Assembly: GCA_038103905.1 (NCBI GenBank)
Contig: JAYNZW010000006.1
Span: 36,281 to 100,280 of the forward strand
Direction of reading: 5' to 3'
Source of the DNA: CABYIR01 sp038103905
Lineage (GTDB): Bacteria > Pseudomonadota > Alphaproteobacteria > Pelagibacterales > AG-422-B15
Length of the DNA stretch: 64,000 bases
Below the pieces are notes generated by a model that saw only the letters and a program-made list of their open reading frames with translations, ran no database searches and was not told where the DNA came from. The number at the start of each line of letters is the position of its first letter. The first letter of the stretch is position 1. Below, piece by piece: positions 53,979 to 63,187 of this stretch. The position numbers and the translations under genes were made by a program.

Positions 53979-54830
53979 TTAGATTGCTCCTTTTCTCTCT
54001 GCTGGCTCTAGGGCGTCATAGTTCCAGAGCTTTTTACCAGCTACAATTTTTGTCATCTTTGATATATCAAAATCTGATCCAATCTCAGCGACTTTTAACT
54101 TTCTTCTAAGCCAAGACTTATCTAATTCTGTTAGCTCAGACTCGACAGCATCACTTCCGAGTGACTTAATGCTTCCACCAACATAAATTGTACCGTCATA
54201 CATAGAGTCTCCTAAATTTTCACCAACATCACCTAAAATAACCATTCGACCTCTCTGCATCATAAAGCCAGTAAAAGCTCCAGCATCTCCTCCAATGATA
54301 ATGGTACCACCTTTCATATCAATACCTGTTCTTGCGCCAACACTTCCTTTACAAATTAAATCACCACCCCTGATTGCTGCGCCAAAACAAGAGCCAGCAT
54401 TTTTTTCAATTACTACTTTTCCTGACATCATATTTTCTGCACATGACCAGCCTACTCGACCAGAGATTCTCACTATTGGTCCATCAATACTACCGACACC
54501 AAAGTAACCGAGAGATCCTTCGAAAATCAAATTGAGTTTATTTAAGATACCAACACCTAAACTATGCTTTCCTTGAGGATTTTTGACTGCAACAGTTCCA
54601 TATCCTTCACTCATTGCATTCTTAATTTTATCGTTGAGTTCTTTACAACTTAACTCTAATGCATCGATCTCAATTCTTTTATTAAAGTCAACATCATAAG
54701 CACCATAATAAAAAAAGTTTTCATCTTCTTCCGGATTGAAAAACACTTGCTGAGTTCTTCCTTTAAGAGCCTCCGAGTGGAGACCCATAGAGTGAGATTT
54801 TGAATCTTTATTTTCTTTTATATTTGCCAT
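53979..54830 (-). CDS. GXGXG-domain protein (glutamate synthase C-terminal domain, GlxC/MgsB-like)
   Basis: A 283-aa beta-helix protein matching the structural C-terminal domain of glutamate synthase. It has the glycine-rich repeats GGDLICKGSVGARTGIDMKGG and GRMVILGDVGENLGDSMYDG (about residues 155-215). On its own this domain is not catalytic and holds the other subunits together. It overlaps the amidotransferase gene by 13 bp and abuts the FMN subunit gene, matching the order of mgsABC and glxBCD. Confidence 0.85.
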   Translation of the reverse strand: MANIKENKDSKSHSMGLHSEALKGRTQQVFFNPEEDENFFYYGAYDVDFNKRIEIDALELSCKELNDKIKNAMSEGYGTVAVKNPQGKHSLGVGILNKLNLIFEGSLGYFGVGSIDGPIVRISGRVGWSCAENMMSGKVVIEKNAGSCFGAAIRGGDLICKGSVGARTGIDMKGGTIIIGGDAGAFTGFMMQRGRMVILGDVGENLGDSMYDGTIYVGGSIKSLGSDAVESELTELDKSWLRRKLKVAEIGSDFDISKMTKIVAGKKLWNYDALEPAERKGAI

Positions 54831-55759
54831 ACTTTTACTTCTCCATCATAAGGGTCATGAGTATCAATCTCTTGCGGCAATAAGGTCCTAATTGCGATTT
54901 CTTCAGACCCTAAAGCTACCAAATCATCTGACTCATAAAGCACCATTGGTTTTGCAGCCATTGTATCTTTTGCCATCCCAAGTGAGTCTTTCGTGGCAAC
55001 AAGATAAGTGAATACCCCATCAAGCTCTGATAGTGAGTCTCTCATTCCATCTTCTAATGAAACACCATTTCTCATTTTTTCAGCAAGATAGACTGCTATT
55101 AGTTCCGAGTCACACTCAGACATAAACCTCATTCCTTTATTTTCAAGTGCGCGTCTATTATTCCAGTAATTAGTCAATTGACCATTATGAACAACAGATA
55201 CATCGCTAAATGGATAGCCCCAAAATGGATGAGCTGATCGAATATCCACTCCAGATTCTGTTGCCATTCTTGTATGACCAATTGCGTGAGTACCTCTGAT
55301 TTTGTCTAGACTATATTGTTTAGATACTACTCCAGCGTCGCCAATATCCTTTACTAATTCTAGACTTTTTCCGATCGATAGAATTTCAGTCATTTCGACA
55401 CTTTCAATTTTTTTTGAAAACTCCATCAGGTCTTTATCGTAGTTCATAATGTATTTAAAAGAATAAGGAGTTATTTGCTCCTCGCTTACAACATCTGCTC
55501 CTAACTCAAGAAGATATTTATCCACCTGAGCTTTTCGAGCATCATAAACTTCATTTCCCTCATTAGTTGCAGAGCTTCCTTCTTTTACATTTTCTCCAAC
55601 CTTAAAACGCATTATGTAGCTGTCATTTTCACCTTCGCCATAAAGCGCAAATCCAGTTGAGTCAGGCCCTCTATGTTTGAGCGCCTGAAGCATGTCTTGA
55701 AGCTCTTTTCCGATATCAACAGTTTTGTTTTTATGAATTAGTCCTGCTATTCCACACAT
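54818..55759 (-). CDS. Class II glutamine amidotransferase (GlxB/MgsA-like)
   Basis: A 313-aa Ntn-type amidotransferase. The start at 55759 gives MCGIAGLIHKN, so after Met removal Cys1 is the nucleophile; an ATG 11 codons upstream would bury it. Other motifs are ALKHRGPDSTGFALY, GHTRMATESG and VVHNGQLTNY. An AAGGAA ribosome site precedes the start. It supplies the glutaminase or gamma-glutamyl transfer half of the split synthase. Confidence 0.88.
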   Translation of the reverse strand: MCGIAGLIHKNKTVDIGKELQDMLQALKHRGPDSTGFALYGEGENDSYIMRFKVGENVKEGSSATNEGNEVYDARKAQVDKYLLELGADVVSEEQITPYSFKYIMNYDKDLMEFSKKIESVEMTEILSIGKSLELVKDIGDAGVVSKQYSLDKIRGTHAIGHTRMATESGVDIRSAHPFWGYPFSDVSVVHNGQLTNYWNNRRALENKGMRFMSECDSELIAVYLAEKMRNGVSLEDGMRDSLSELDGVFTYLVATKDSLGMAKDTMAAKPMVLYESDDLVALGSEEIAIRTLLPQEIDTHDPYDGEVKVWQI

Positions 55760-55779
55760 ATAATTTTCCTTTTCTAAGT

Positions 55780-57249
55780 TTATGGAAGACAATCAAGATA
55801 AGTATCCAGATCCCATTGAGTTGTAGCACCAAGGAATTTTTCCCACTCATCTCTTTTATAATGCTTAAAGACTTTGTACATCTCATCAGGCATTGCTGAC
55901 TTGATAACTTCATCTTCATCTAGTCGATCAAGTGCTTCACCTAAACTCAGTGGTAACTTTTTCACATCTTTCCCAGCGGCAACCGCCTCATACATATTTT
56001 GACTCTCAGGTTTTCCAGGATCTAGATTATTTGTGATCCCATCATCAAATGCTTTTAAAAGTCCAGCACCCATTAGGTACGGATTATGCATTGAGTCAAC
56101 TGATCTGTATTCAAATCTTCCTGGAGCAGAAACTCTCAAACCGCAAGTTCTATTTTGATATCCCCAGTCAGCGTAAACAGGTGCCCAGAAACCCTGGTCC
56201 CAAAGTCTTCGATAAGAGTTTACAGTTGAAGAACCAAGTGCTGTTAAACCTGGTAAATGTGACATGACGCCACCAATCGCTTGCAGTCCAACTTTACCCG
56301 GCAACTGCTGGTCATCCGTGTCTGGCATGAATAAGTTCTCTCCACCTTCTACATATGTGAAAGTACCATCAACACCAGGTATTGACTTATGGCCGAGTGC
56401 ATTAACTTTGTCTTCTCCTCCTGACCACAATGACATATTCGTATGACATCCACTTGCAGAAACTCCCATAAATGGTTTTGTCATAAAGCAAGCAATTAAG
56501 TTGTGCTCGCGAGCTACTTGCGCGCAAATTTGTCGATAAGTAGAGAGTCTATCTGCGTTACGTAATACATCATCATATGTCCAGTTCAATTCTAATTGTC
56601 CAGGTGCATCTTCATGGTCACCTTGAATCATATCAAGGCCCATGGCATTGGAGTATTCTATTACTTTCATGAATACTGGACGCAATGATTCAAACTGATC
56701 AATATGATAACAAAATGGCTTAGAGAAACCTTCTCCTGTTGGAGCACCTTTTTCATCTCTTTTAAGCCACATCATTTCAGGCTCGGTGCCAACTCGCATA
56801 TTCATTCCATGCTTTTCTTTAAACTCGTTATGTATAATTCTTAAATTACCACGACAATCTGAAGTCAAATGTCCACCTGGATTTTCTCGCTCTTCTCTGT
56901 TTCTAAAGCAAGTACAATAAACTCTAGCCACTCGCTTATCCCATGGAAGTTGAACAAATGTTTCAGGGTCAGGAATACCGACTAATTCCATAGCTTCAGG
57001 GCCATATCCAATGTAGTCGCCATGTCTATCTATGAACAGGTTTGCAGTAGACCCATAAACGAGTTGGAAACCTTTTTCTGCGGTACGTTCCCAATGTGCA
57101 GCCGGAATACCTTTTCCGACTATACGCCCTGTTACTGAAATAAATTGAAAATAAATATAAGTAATTCCCAATTCATTTATTTTTTCTCTAACCGCTTTAA
57201 CTAATTTATCACGGCCCGGTTGATTTACATGAGCTTCTAAATCTGTCAT
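55780..57249 (-). CDS. glnT: Glutamine synthetase-like enzyme (GlnT or gamma-glutamylmethylamide synthetase type)
   Basis: A 489-aa ligase of the glutamine synthetase fold. Visible blocks are the metal-site VGTEPEMMWL (about residue 150), GDHEDAPGQLELNW (the second metal block), FMTKPFMGVSASGCHTNMSLW and a C-terminal arginine site CGLRVSAPGRFEYRS. The cluster partners (split synthase, Amt) fit either GlnT ammonium assimilation or GmaS of the N-methylglutamate pathway. No GlnA adenylylation tyrosine motif is apparent. A strong GGGGGG ribosome site precedes the ATG. Confidence 0.82.
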   Translation of the reverse strand: MTDLEAHVNQPGRDKLVKAVREKINELGITYIYFQFISVTGRIVGKGIPAAHWERTAEKGFQLVYGSTANLFIDRHGDYIGYGPEAMELVGIPDPETFVQLPWDKRVARVYCTCFRNREERENPGGHLTSDCRGNLRIIHNEFKEKHGMNMRVGTEPEMMWLKRDEKGAPTGEGFSKPFCYHIDQFESLRPVFMKVIEYSNAMGLDMIQGDHEDAPGQLELNWTYDDVLRNADRLSTYRQICAQVAREHNLIACFMTKPFMGVSASGCHTNMSLWSGGEDKVNALGHKSIPGVDGTFTYVEGGENLFMPDTDDQQLPGKVGLQAIGGVMSHLPGLTALGSSTVNSYRRLWDQGFWAPVYADWGYQNRTCGLRVSAPGRFEYRSVDSMHNPYLMGAGLLKAFDDGITNNLDPGKPESQNMYEAVAAGKDVKKLPLSLGEALDRLDEDEVIKSAMPDEMYKVFKHYKRDEWEKFLGATTQWDLDTYLDCLP

Positions 57250-57444
57250 TTTTCCCCCCTAAGGAATGAGATAATTTTAAACAAAATCCTTAATTGAAAA
57301 GAAATGGTAGCTGAAAATAATATGCGCGTCTACACTCAAGAATTAAGATAAGAAATAAAAATTTTAATTCAGCTTTTACATAAAAATGGCTCAATTTAAA
57401 AAAAAATGGGTTTATCTCAATGAATTAAATATTATAAATGTCTT
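57250..57444. other. 195-bp divergent promoter region
   Basis: Between divergent glnT and the M19-like gene. Very AT-rich. No clear sigma54 -24/-12 pair, riboswitch or ORF is seen, apart from the glnT ribosome site. Confidence 0.5.
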
Positions 57445-58428
57445 ATGGAAAAAAATCAGGACTTTAAAATAGATAACTTACAATACTGTAATTGGTCTGA
57501 GGAAATATTTAAAATAAATAGGGAGGCTCAATTAGATGCAGTTCATGTAACAATTGCTTATCATGAAGATTTCGATGAGCTTCAAAAGAATATTGATCAA
57601 TGGAACAGTTATTTTGAACAATTTTCAGATCTAATACTTCATGGAAGGACTTACAAAGATATTCAAAAAGCCAATGAAACAAAAAAAACAGCAATTTTTT
57701 TTGGCTTCCAGAATTGTTCACCTATCGAAGATGATATTAATTTAGTTGAAGAAGTTCACAAATTGGGAGCTGTATTCATGCAGCTTACATACAATAATCA
57801 ATCTCTTTTAGCGACAGGCTGTTATGAAGATAATGACAGTGGTGTTACACGCATGGGAAAAGAAGTAATTAGAGAGATGAATAGAGTGGGTGTTGTAGTT
57901 GATATGTCTCATTCTGCTGAAAAATCTACATTCGATGCAATTGAATTGTCTGAAAAGCCTATTGCGATTACTCATGCAAACCCTTCGTTTTGGCATAATG
58001 CTCGTAGAAATAAATCTAATGAACTCTTGAAAGAGCTTGGTGCATCAGGCGGAATGCTCGGGTTATCTCTTTATCCTCACCATCTACAAAATGGAACCGA
58101 TTGTACCCTTGATAGCTTTTGTTCGATGGTTGCACAGACAGCTGAAGTTATGGGAGTAAGTCAAATTGGAATTGGATCTGACTTGTGTCTAAAACAACCT
58201 AACTCTGTTGTGGACTGGATGAGAAATGGCACATGGACGAAAACAAAAGATTATGGTGAAGGAAGTGCTTCAAATGCAGCATTTCCTGATCAGCCTGCAT
58301 GGTTTCAAGATGCCAGAGGTTTTGTTAATTTAGAAAAAGGACTTAAATCTGTAGGATTTGATGACAAAGAAATAAAATTAATTTTGGGAAACAACTGGTT
58401 TAATTTTTATAAAGATTACATTAATTAA
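57445..58428 (+). CDS. M19 dipeptidase-like protein with metal ligands missing
   Basis: A 327-aa protein of the membrane/renal dipeptidase fold. Late motifs are kept: VVVDMSHSAEKST (about residue 151), AITHANPSFWHNARRN (about 173) and GIGSDLC (about 247). The N-terminal HxD pair of classic M19 enzymes is absent (the region reads DAVHVTIAYHED), and the usual glutamate block reads FFGFQNCSP with Gln. So canonical two-zinc dipeptidase activity is doubtful. It leads an operon with two unknown proteins. Confidence 0.75.
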   Translation: MEKNQDFKIDNLQYCNWSEEIFKINREAQLDAVHVTIAYHEDFDELQKNIDQWNSYFEQFSDLILHGRTYKDIQKANETKKTAIFFGFQNCSPIEDDINLVEEVHKLGAVFMQLTYNNQSLLATGCYEDNDSGVTRMGKEVIREMNRVGVVVDMSHSAEKSTFDAIELSEKPIAITHANPSFWHNARRNKSNELLKELGASGGMLGLSLYPHHLQNGTDCTLDSFCSMVAQTAEVMGVSQIGIGSDLCLKQPNSVVDWMRNGTWTKTKDYGEGSASNAAFPDQPAWFQDARGFVNLEKGLKSVGFDDKEIKLILGNNWFNFYKDYIN

Positions 58429-58430
58429 GT

Positions 58431-60092
58431 ATGATTAAAGTAGATTACCGCGACCCAAAAAAGATCATGACATTATCACGTTTGGGGTCTTTCCATCAGT
58501 CAAAATTATCATTTCTTAGAAGCTTTATACGTGAATTTAAAAATTGGAAATTTGATAGAAACTCTTTTGAATTAAATAACGAAGGATATGGTTCAGCTGT
58601 CTATTCTGTAAATAATGGCGAGCGAACCTATTCATTGGTTTGCTTTGCTAATGAATTAAATGCTGATGAAAGATCTGACAGAGTAATTGCAACAAAATGG
58701 GATGCTGCTTTTGTTCTTCATGATGGAATACCAACCCAATCTGATTTAAATCGATTAAAAGAAAATGTGCCCAAGCAAGAAGTAGGAAGAGTGTCCTACA
58801 AAGAATTAACTTTATCCAGAGCTAATAAGTCAGTTAGAATTTTTGATCACGTGATTGAAAAACTGAGTCAGGGTTTACAGCCGGATCATAGATTGGTAAT
58901 TGATGTTGGATATTTATACAGAACAACAGCAGTTTATGGGTCTGGTAAATTTGGATTAGCAGATAGATACAGAATTAAAGATCGGCCAGAAATCTGTGGT
59001 CCATTTAGATTAGAAATGATGCTGGTCTATTTAGTTCGGCAATTTACTTTTGACCAAGTTAATCATATTGCAAAATGTAAAAATCCTCAAAAAGCTGTAG
59101 AGCTTAGTCATGACATCGCACGTAATCTTGGTATTGGGAATTCTACTGGATTAGGAATGGCCCCGTTCATTGTTAACCACCCAACACTCTTACACAATTG
59201 GATTTTTTCAAGGGAAGAGGCACTCAAGCAAATAAGAGAAATCAAAAAAGTTAATGTTGATGATTTTGAATATTTTAAATCATGTCTAGAACGCTCTGAA
59301 AAAAATATAAACTCTTGGAAAACTAATAGCGAGTATCAAAATGAGAAGATTGAAAAATTAAAATCAGATCTAAATAATCTGAAGAAAAACTTTTTTAGTG
59401 AATTAGACACAAAACAAGATTACCTATGGAACGTAATATACAGTTGGATTGAAGAAAATTTAAGCGATGAAGGAGTTGAGTATATTGTATCAATGATGAT
59501 GGAGCCTTATGACTCAATTATTGAGCCTTTAGTGGCTAATATGAGCTCAGATGAAGATCAATATTTTGATATTCCAGCAGAAAAAACTGTATCAGACTTG
59601 TTATCAATTATTGAAAGTCATTACTCTAAATTTTTAGACATAAATTTTGATGACAAAGAATCAGTAGCAAACTTTTGGTTTATTTCAAAAAATAAAGAAG
59701 AGCCAAGAGTTGCAAATAGATATGAAGAAGGCGGCTCTCACCTAGAACAGCCACTGGCAATCGCTAGAGATATAGCTGAGTTATACAAACGACTAAAAAA
59801 GAGCCCCCAATCAAATACTGTTGGTGAATTTTTATTATTAAATCAAGAAGTCAGACATGTAGTGCGTCGATGTTTTATAGTAGAGAATTTTCCTTATTCT
59901 GAAATACAAGATAATACAATTGATAAAAACTTGATACCGATTGATATGTTAAGATTAAAATTGTCTTTCTTTGGTGCACAAAAATTTGACCCTAGATCTG
60001 ATAAGTGGTTAAGAATTAATATGTACCAAGGAGCACCTCTGATTCATGAACTAAAATCTTCAGATGACACTTGGATGTATAATCTCGCATGA
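58431..60092 (+). CDS. Unknown 553-aa protein
   Basis: I do not recognise a named domain. The N-terminal half is dense with motifs: SRLGSFHQSKLSFLRSFIRE, DVGYLYRTTAVYGSGKFGLADR and NLGIGNSTGLGMAPFIVNHP, glycine-rich blocks that look like an enzyme core. Residues about 285-320 form a charged coiled coil. The C-terminal half is helical. Similar proteins are recalled from roseobacters next to M19-like and DUF3726 genes, without an assigned function. It is 2 bp after the M19-like gene and overlaps the DUF3726 gene by 4 bp. Confidence 0.75.
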   Translation: MIKVDYRDPKKIMTLSRLGSFHQSKLSFLRSFIREFKNWKFDRNSFELNNEGYGSAVYSVNNGERTYSLVCFANELNADERSDRVIATKWDAAFVLHDGIPTQSDLNRLKENVPKQEVGRVSYKELTLSRANKSVRIFDHVIEKLSQGLQPDHRLVIDVGYLYRTTAVYGSGKFGLADRYRIKDRPEICGPFRLEMMLVYLVRQFTFDQVNHIAKCKNPQKAVELSHDIARNLGIGNSTGLGMAPFIVNHPTLLHNWIFSREEALKQIREIKKVNVDDFEYFKSCLERSEKNINSWKTNSEYQNEKIEKLKSDLNNLKKNFFSELDTKQDYLWNVIYSWIEENLSDEGVEYIVSMMMEPYDSIIEPLVANMSSDEDQYFDIPAEKTVSDLLSIIESHYSKFLDINFDDKESVANFWFISKNKEEPRVANRYEEGGSHLEQPLAIARDIAELYKRLKKSPQSNTVGEFLLLNQEVRHVVRRCFIVENFPYSEIQDNTIDKNLIPIDMLRLKLSFFGAQKFDPRSDKWLRINMYQGAPLIHELKSSDDTWMYNLA

Positions 60093-60673
60093 GGACATCG
60101 AGTGAAATAGAAACAATTTCTAAAAGAGCTTCTCGTGCAGCAGGTTTTACTTGGGGTATCTCTGAAGAAATTGGTAAATGTGTCAGATTATTGGAGCTTT
60201 ACAAAATCTCTGGTCTTGAAAACTTAAATGACTATCTTAAAAAAATTAAAAACAAGGATCCAAAGGGTCTTCAAAAAGTTGAAAAGGAAAACCGTCTTGA
60301 AGAAGGTAATTTTTGTCCAATATTCACTGGGGTAGCTTTGCTGGATGCTTCTCACAAAGTCATGGAATTAAAAAAATTATCAATTACGTCTCTCGATTTC
60401 CCAATATTACTAATTCCTTTTCTTAATCGGGTTTCCTATAAAATTGGTAAAATGATTGAAATTAAATTTGATGACATAGAAATTTTATTAAATCTAAATA
60501 ACTATATATCATCTAATACAGACTTGAGAAAAAAAATTCTTAAATCAACTAAACAGCTAACAATTAACGTCATTGAAAATCAAGATACTTTCGACTCTAA
60601 AGTATGGGACAGTTTATATAAACTATCTACTGAAACTTTTGTTGATGAAAGTGAAAGCTATCATCATTATTAA
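60089..60673 (+). CDS. DUF3726 family protein
   Basis: A 194-aa protein whose N-terminus SSEIETISKRASRAAGFTWGISEEIGKCVRLLEL matches DUF3726, a family of unknown function seen in alphaproteobacteria. The remainder is mixed alpha/beta with a conserved-looking GNFCPIFTGVALLD stretch (about residue 72). It overlaps the 553-aa gene by 4 bp, so the M19-like, 553-aa and DUF3726 proteins are made together. Confidence 0.72.
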   Translation: MRTSSEIETISKRASRAAGFTWGISEEIGKCVRLLELYKISGLENLNDYLKKIKNKDPKGLQKVEKENRLEEGNFCPIFTGVALLDASHKVMELKKLSITSLDFPILLIPFLNRVSYKIGKMIEIKFDDIEILLNLNNYISSNTDLRKKILKSTKQLTINVIENQDTFDSKVWDSLYKLSTETFVDESESYHHY

Positions 60674-60691
60674 ATAATCATATTGATAAAG

Positions 60692-61690
60692 TTAAGATTG
60701 TAAGGATAAAATCTTATTATAAAGCTCTTCTTTAATAGTAATTGAGGAGTTAGAATTTTTCTCTGCATTCATTATTCTTTTAGCGCCTGGAATACGAGCA
60801 TTCTCCTGAGCTTCAATTGAATTAATTAGATTTAGTATCTTCTCATCAAAGTTATTTGAAAATTTCTCTGGGCTAATACCAATAAAGAATTGACCTGTGC
60901 CCGGAGGACCTCCCGTATCATCAGCGAACGAGCTTGCCTCAATTCCAAGATTTGATCCTGTTAAACATGCAGCCATAATCTCAACAAATAAACCAACACC
61001 AAAACCTTTGTATCCACCGCTTGGAGCCATTGTTCCTTTTAATGCAATAGAAGGATCTGTTGTATCTTTTCCATCTGGACCAAATGCCCATCCAATTGGA
61101 ATAGGCTCTCCAGATTTAGCCCTAACTGCAATTTCACTTTTTGCAATTACACTTGCTGACTGATCTATTAGAATTTTGACACTACCTTCACTTTTAATAG
61201 CGACCGAAAAAGGATTTGTTCCTATAACAGGCTTAATTCCACCAAGAGGTGCAATAGATGCTGGAGCATTTGTAAAACCAATTCCAATTAAATTTTCTTC
61301 AGCCAATTTTTTCGTATGATATCCAAGCACGCCACAATTGTATGAATTGGATACCGCAAGTGAAGCAATTCCATTTTCTTTTGCAGATGGAATTAACTCT
61401 TCAAATCCCAAAGAAATAGCTCGGTGAGCAAATCCATTATCTGCATCAACAGATAAAGCTACATTTGACTTATGATTTAATTTTGGAGATGCATCACCCC
61501 TTACTTTTTTACAGCTTAAATGTAAACAGTATATTGGAAGATAGTGGAACCCGTGACTTTTAATCCCATCGATTTCAGCTTGAATAATACCATTTGCTAA
61601 TGGCGTCGCATTTTCTTCTGATGCTCCAGCTGCGGTTAGTGTTTTAATGGCAAGTTCTAATGCTTGATCCTGAGTAAGTTGAGTGTCCAT
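60692..61690 (-). CDS. Ldh family NAD(P)-dependent oxidoreductase (malate/lactate dehydrogenase-like)
   Basis: A 332-aa enzyme of the YlbC/DapL-like Ldh_2 fold. It has the catalytic SHGFHYLPIY (about residue 40), VSNSYNCGVLGYHTKKLA, IGTNPFSVAI and GGYKGFGVGLFVEIMAACL. Family members reduce 2-oxo acids or cyclic imines such as delta1-pyrroline-2-carboxylate. It converges with the DUF3726 gene and is 5 bp after the aldehyde dehydrogenase gene, so the two dehydrogenases are co-transcribed. Confidence 0.82.
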   Translation of the reverse strand: MDTQLTQDQALELAIKTLTAAGASEENATPLANGIIQAEIDGIKSHGFHYLPIYCLHLSCKKVRGDASPKLNHKSNVALSVDADNGFAHRAISLGFEELIPSAKENGIASLAVSNSYNCGVLGYHTKKLAEENLIGIGFTNAPASIAPLGGIKPVIGTNPFSVAIKSEGSVKILIDQSASVIAKSEIAVRAKSGEPIPIGWAFGPDGKDTTDPSIALKGTMAPSGGYKGFGVGLFVEIMAACLTGSNLGIEASSFADDTGGPPGTGQFFIGISPEKFSNNFDEKILNLINSIEAQENARIPGAKRIMNAEKNSNSSITIKEELYNKILSLQS

Positions 61691-61695
61691 TAAAA

Positions 61696-63129
61696 TTAAA
61701 GTTGGATACCAACATTTTTGACCTGAAGATAACTTTTGATTGCCTCTTGTCCTTTTTCACGGCTGTAACCAGATTGTTTATATCCACCAAAAGGAGTGGC
61801 CACACTTCCTGTAAACCAACTATTTACATAAATTTGGCCAGCTTCAAGTTTACTTGCAGTTTCTGTTGCTTTATCTAAATCTCGCGTAAATACTCCACCT
61901 GCTAAACCAAACTCTGTACCATTTGCTATTTCAATTGCTTCCTCTGGCTCATCATATTCGAGGACGGATAGAACAGGTCCAAATATTTCTTCCTGCGCTA
62001 TAGTCATATCAGGTTTTACATTATCGAAGACAGTTGCTTCAAAGAAATAACCATCGCCTTCAACTCGCTTTCCACCAGCAACAGCTTCGGCCCCAGCTTG
62101 CTGGCCTGAACGAGCATAGTTTTCAACTTTTTGAACCTGTTCTTCAGATATAACAGGCGTAAGTTCACTGCCTTCAACATCTCCTGGTCCAACTTTGATT
62201 GTTGAAGCCAAATTAGCTAACTTTTCGACAAGCTCATTTTTGATAGATTTATGAGCTACAACTCTTGACATGGCAGAACAAATTTGACCAGCTTGACCAA
62301 AAATTCCAGCTTTAGCTGATGCAACAACTTTATCCAAATCAGCATCAGGGCAAACGATTGCAGCAGACTTGCCACCCAACTCTACTACTGCGGGTACAGC
62401 TCTTTCAGCGGCCGCGTGAAGAATTTTTTTACCGGTAGCAACAGAACCTGTAAATGTTATTTGAGCTACATCTTTATGAGCTGTGAGTTCTGCTCCGGCT
62501 TCATTTCCATAACCACATATAACGTTGATTAACCCTGGAGGTACTCCAGCTTTATCAATTGCTTTTGTAAAAAATGCAGCTGTTGCTAACGGTGTAAGTT
62601 CAGCAGTTTTGATGACTGTAGAATTACCTGCAGCAAATGCACATGCTAATGAACGAGCAAGCATTGATATTGGAAAATTCCATGGAATAATATGACCTGA
62701 AACTCCATAAGGCTCAAGCAATGTATAATCAACAACCTTATTGTTAACTGGAATAGTATTACCTTCTAACTTATCAGTCATTCCACTGTAGTAATCAAAA
62801 TAATTCGCGCCATCAATAAATTCATATTCTGCGTTAGCAAGTAATTTTCCGTTTTCATGGCACAGAAGTTTGCCGCCATCTTTACTTACTGCTCTTAATT
62901 CGTTTGCTATTGCGCGCATCAACTTAGCGCGCTCCATTGGAAGCATATCAACTAAAATTCTTGATTTGTATGAGTCAAAAGCAGCTTCAACTGCGGCATT
63001 TACATCTTCACTTTGTGCACAAACAACCTGTCCAATATCTTTGCCGTTTGCAGGATTGACTACATTAATAGTTTCTTTAGATGAACCATCTGTCCATTTT
63101 CCATTTATGTAATGTTGATATTTTTCCAT
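61696..63129 (-). CDS. Aldehyde dehydrogenase family protein
   Basis: NAD(P)-dependent ALDH, 477 aa, with all catalytic residues: N151 in IPWNFPISM, E250 in VELGGKSAAIV and C284 in GQICSAM, plus the Rossmann FTGSVATGK. The best match by eye is the betaine/aminoaldehyde-type ALDH group. It precedes the Ldh-family gene by 5 bp. With that gene it could oxidise an aldehyde released by amine or amino-acid breakdown. Confidence 0.88.
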   Translation of the reverse strand: MEKYQHYINGKWTDGSSKETINVVNPANGKDIGQVVCAQSEDVNAAVEAAFDSYKSRILVDMLPMERAKLMRAIANELRAVSKDGGKLLCHENGKLLANAEYEFIDGANYFDYYSGMTDKLEGNTIPVNNKVVDYTLLEPYGVSGHIIPWNFPISMLARSLACAFAAGNSTVIKTAELTPLATAAFFTKAIDKAGVPPGLINVICGYGNEAGAELTAHKDVAQITFTGSVATGKKILHAAAERAVPAVVELGGKSAAIVCPDADLDKVVASAKAGIFGQAGQICSAMSRVVAHKSIKNELVEKLANLASTIKVGPGDVEGSELTPVISEEQVQKVENYARSGQQAGAEAVAGGKRVEGDGYFFEATVFDNVKPDMTIAQEEIFGPVLSVLEYDEPEEAIEIANGTEFGLAGGVFTRDLDKATETASKLEAGQIYVNSWFTGSVATPFGGYKQSGYSREKGQEAIKSYLQVKNVGIQL

Positions 63130-63187
63130 ATAAGATTGATCTTATTCTGAAAGCATACCGAAATGCAATCAATTATTTGTTTCTAAA

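Noticed and set aside
57250..57444. Sigma54 promoter for the nitrogen cluster
   Set aside because: No GG-N10-GC pair at a suitable place was found in the glnT upstream region.
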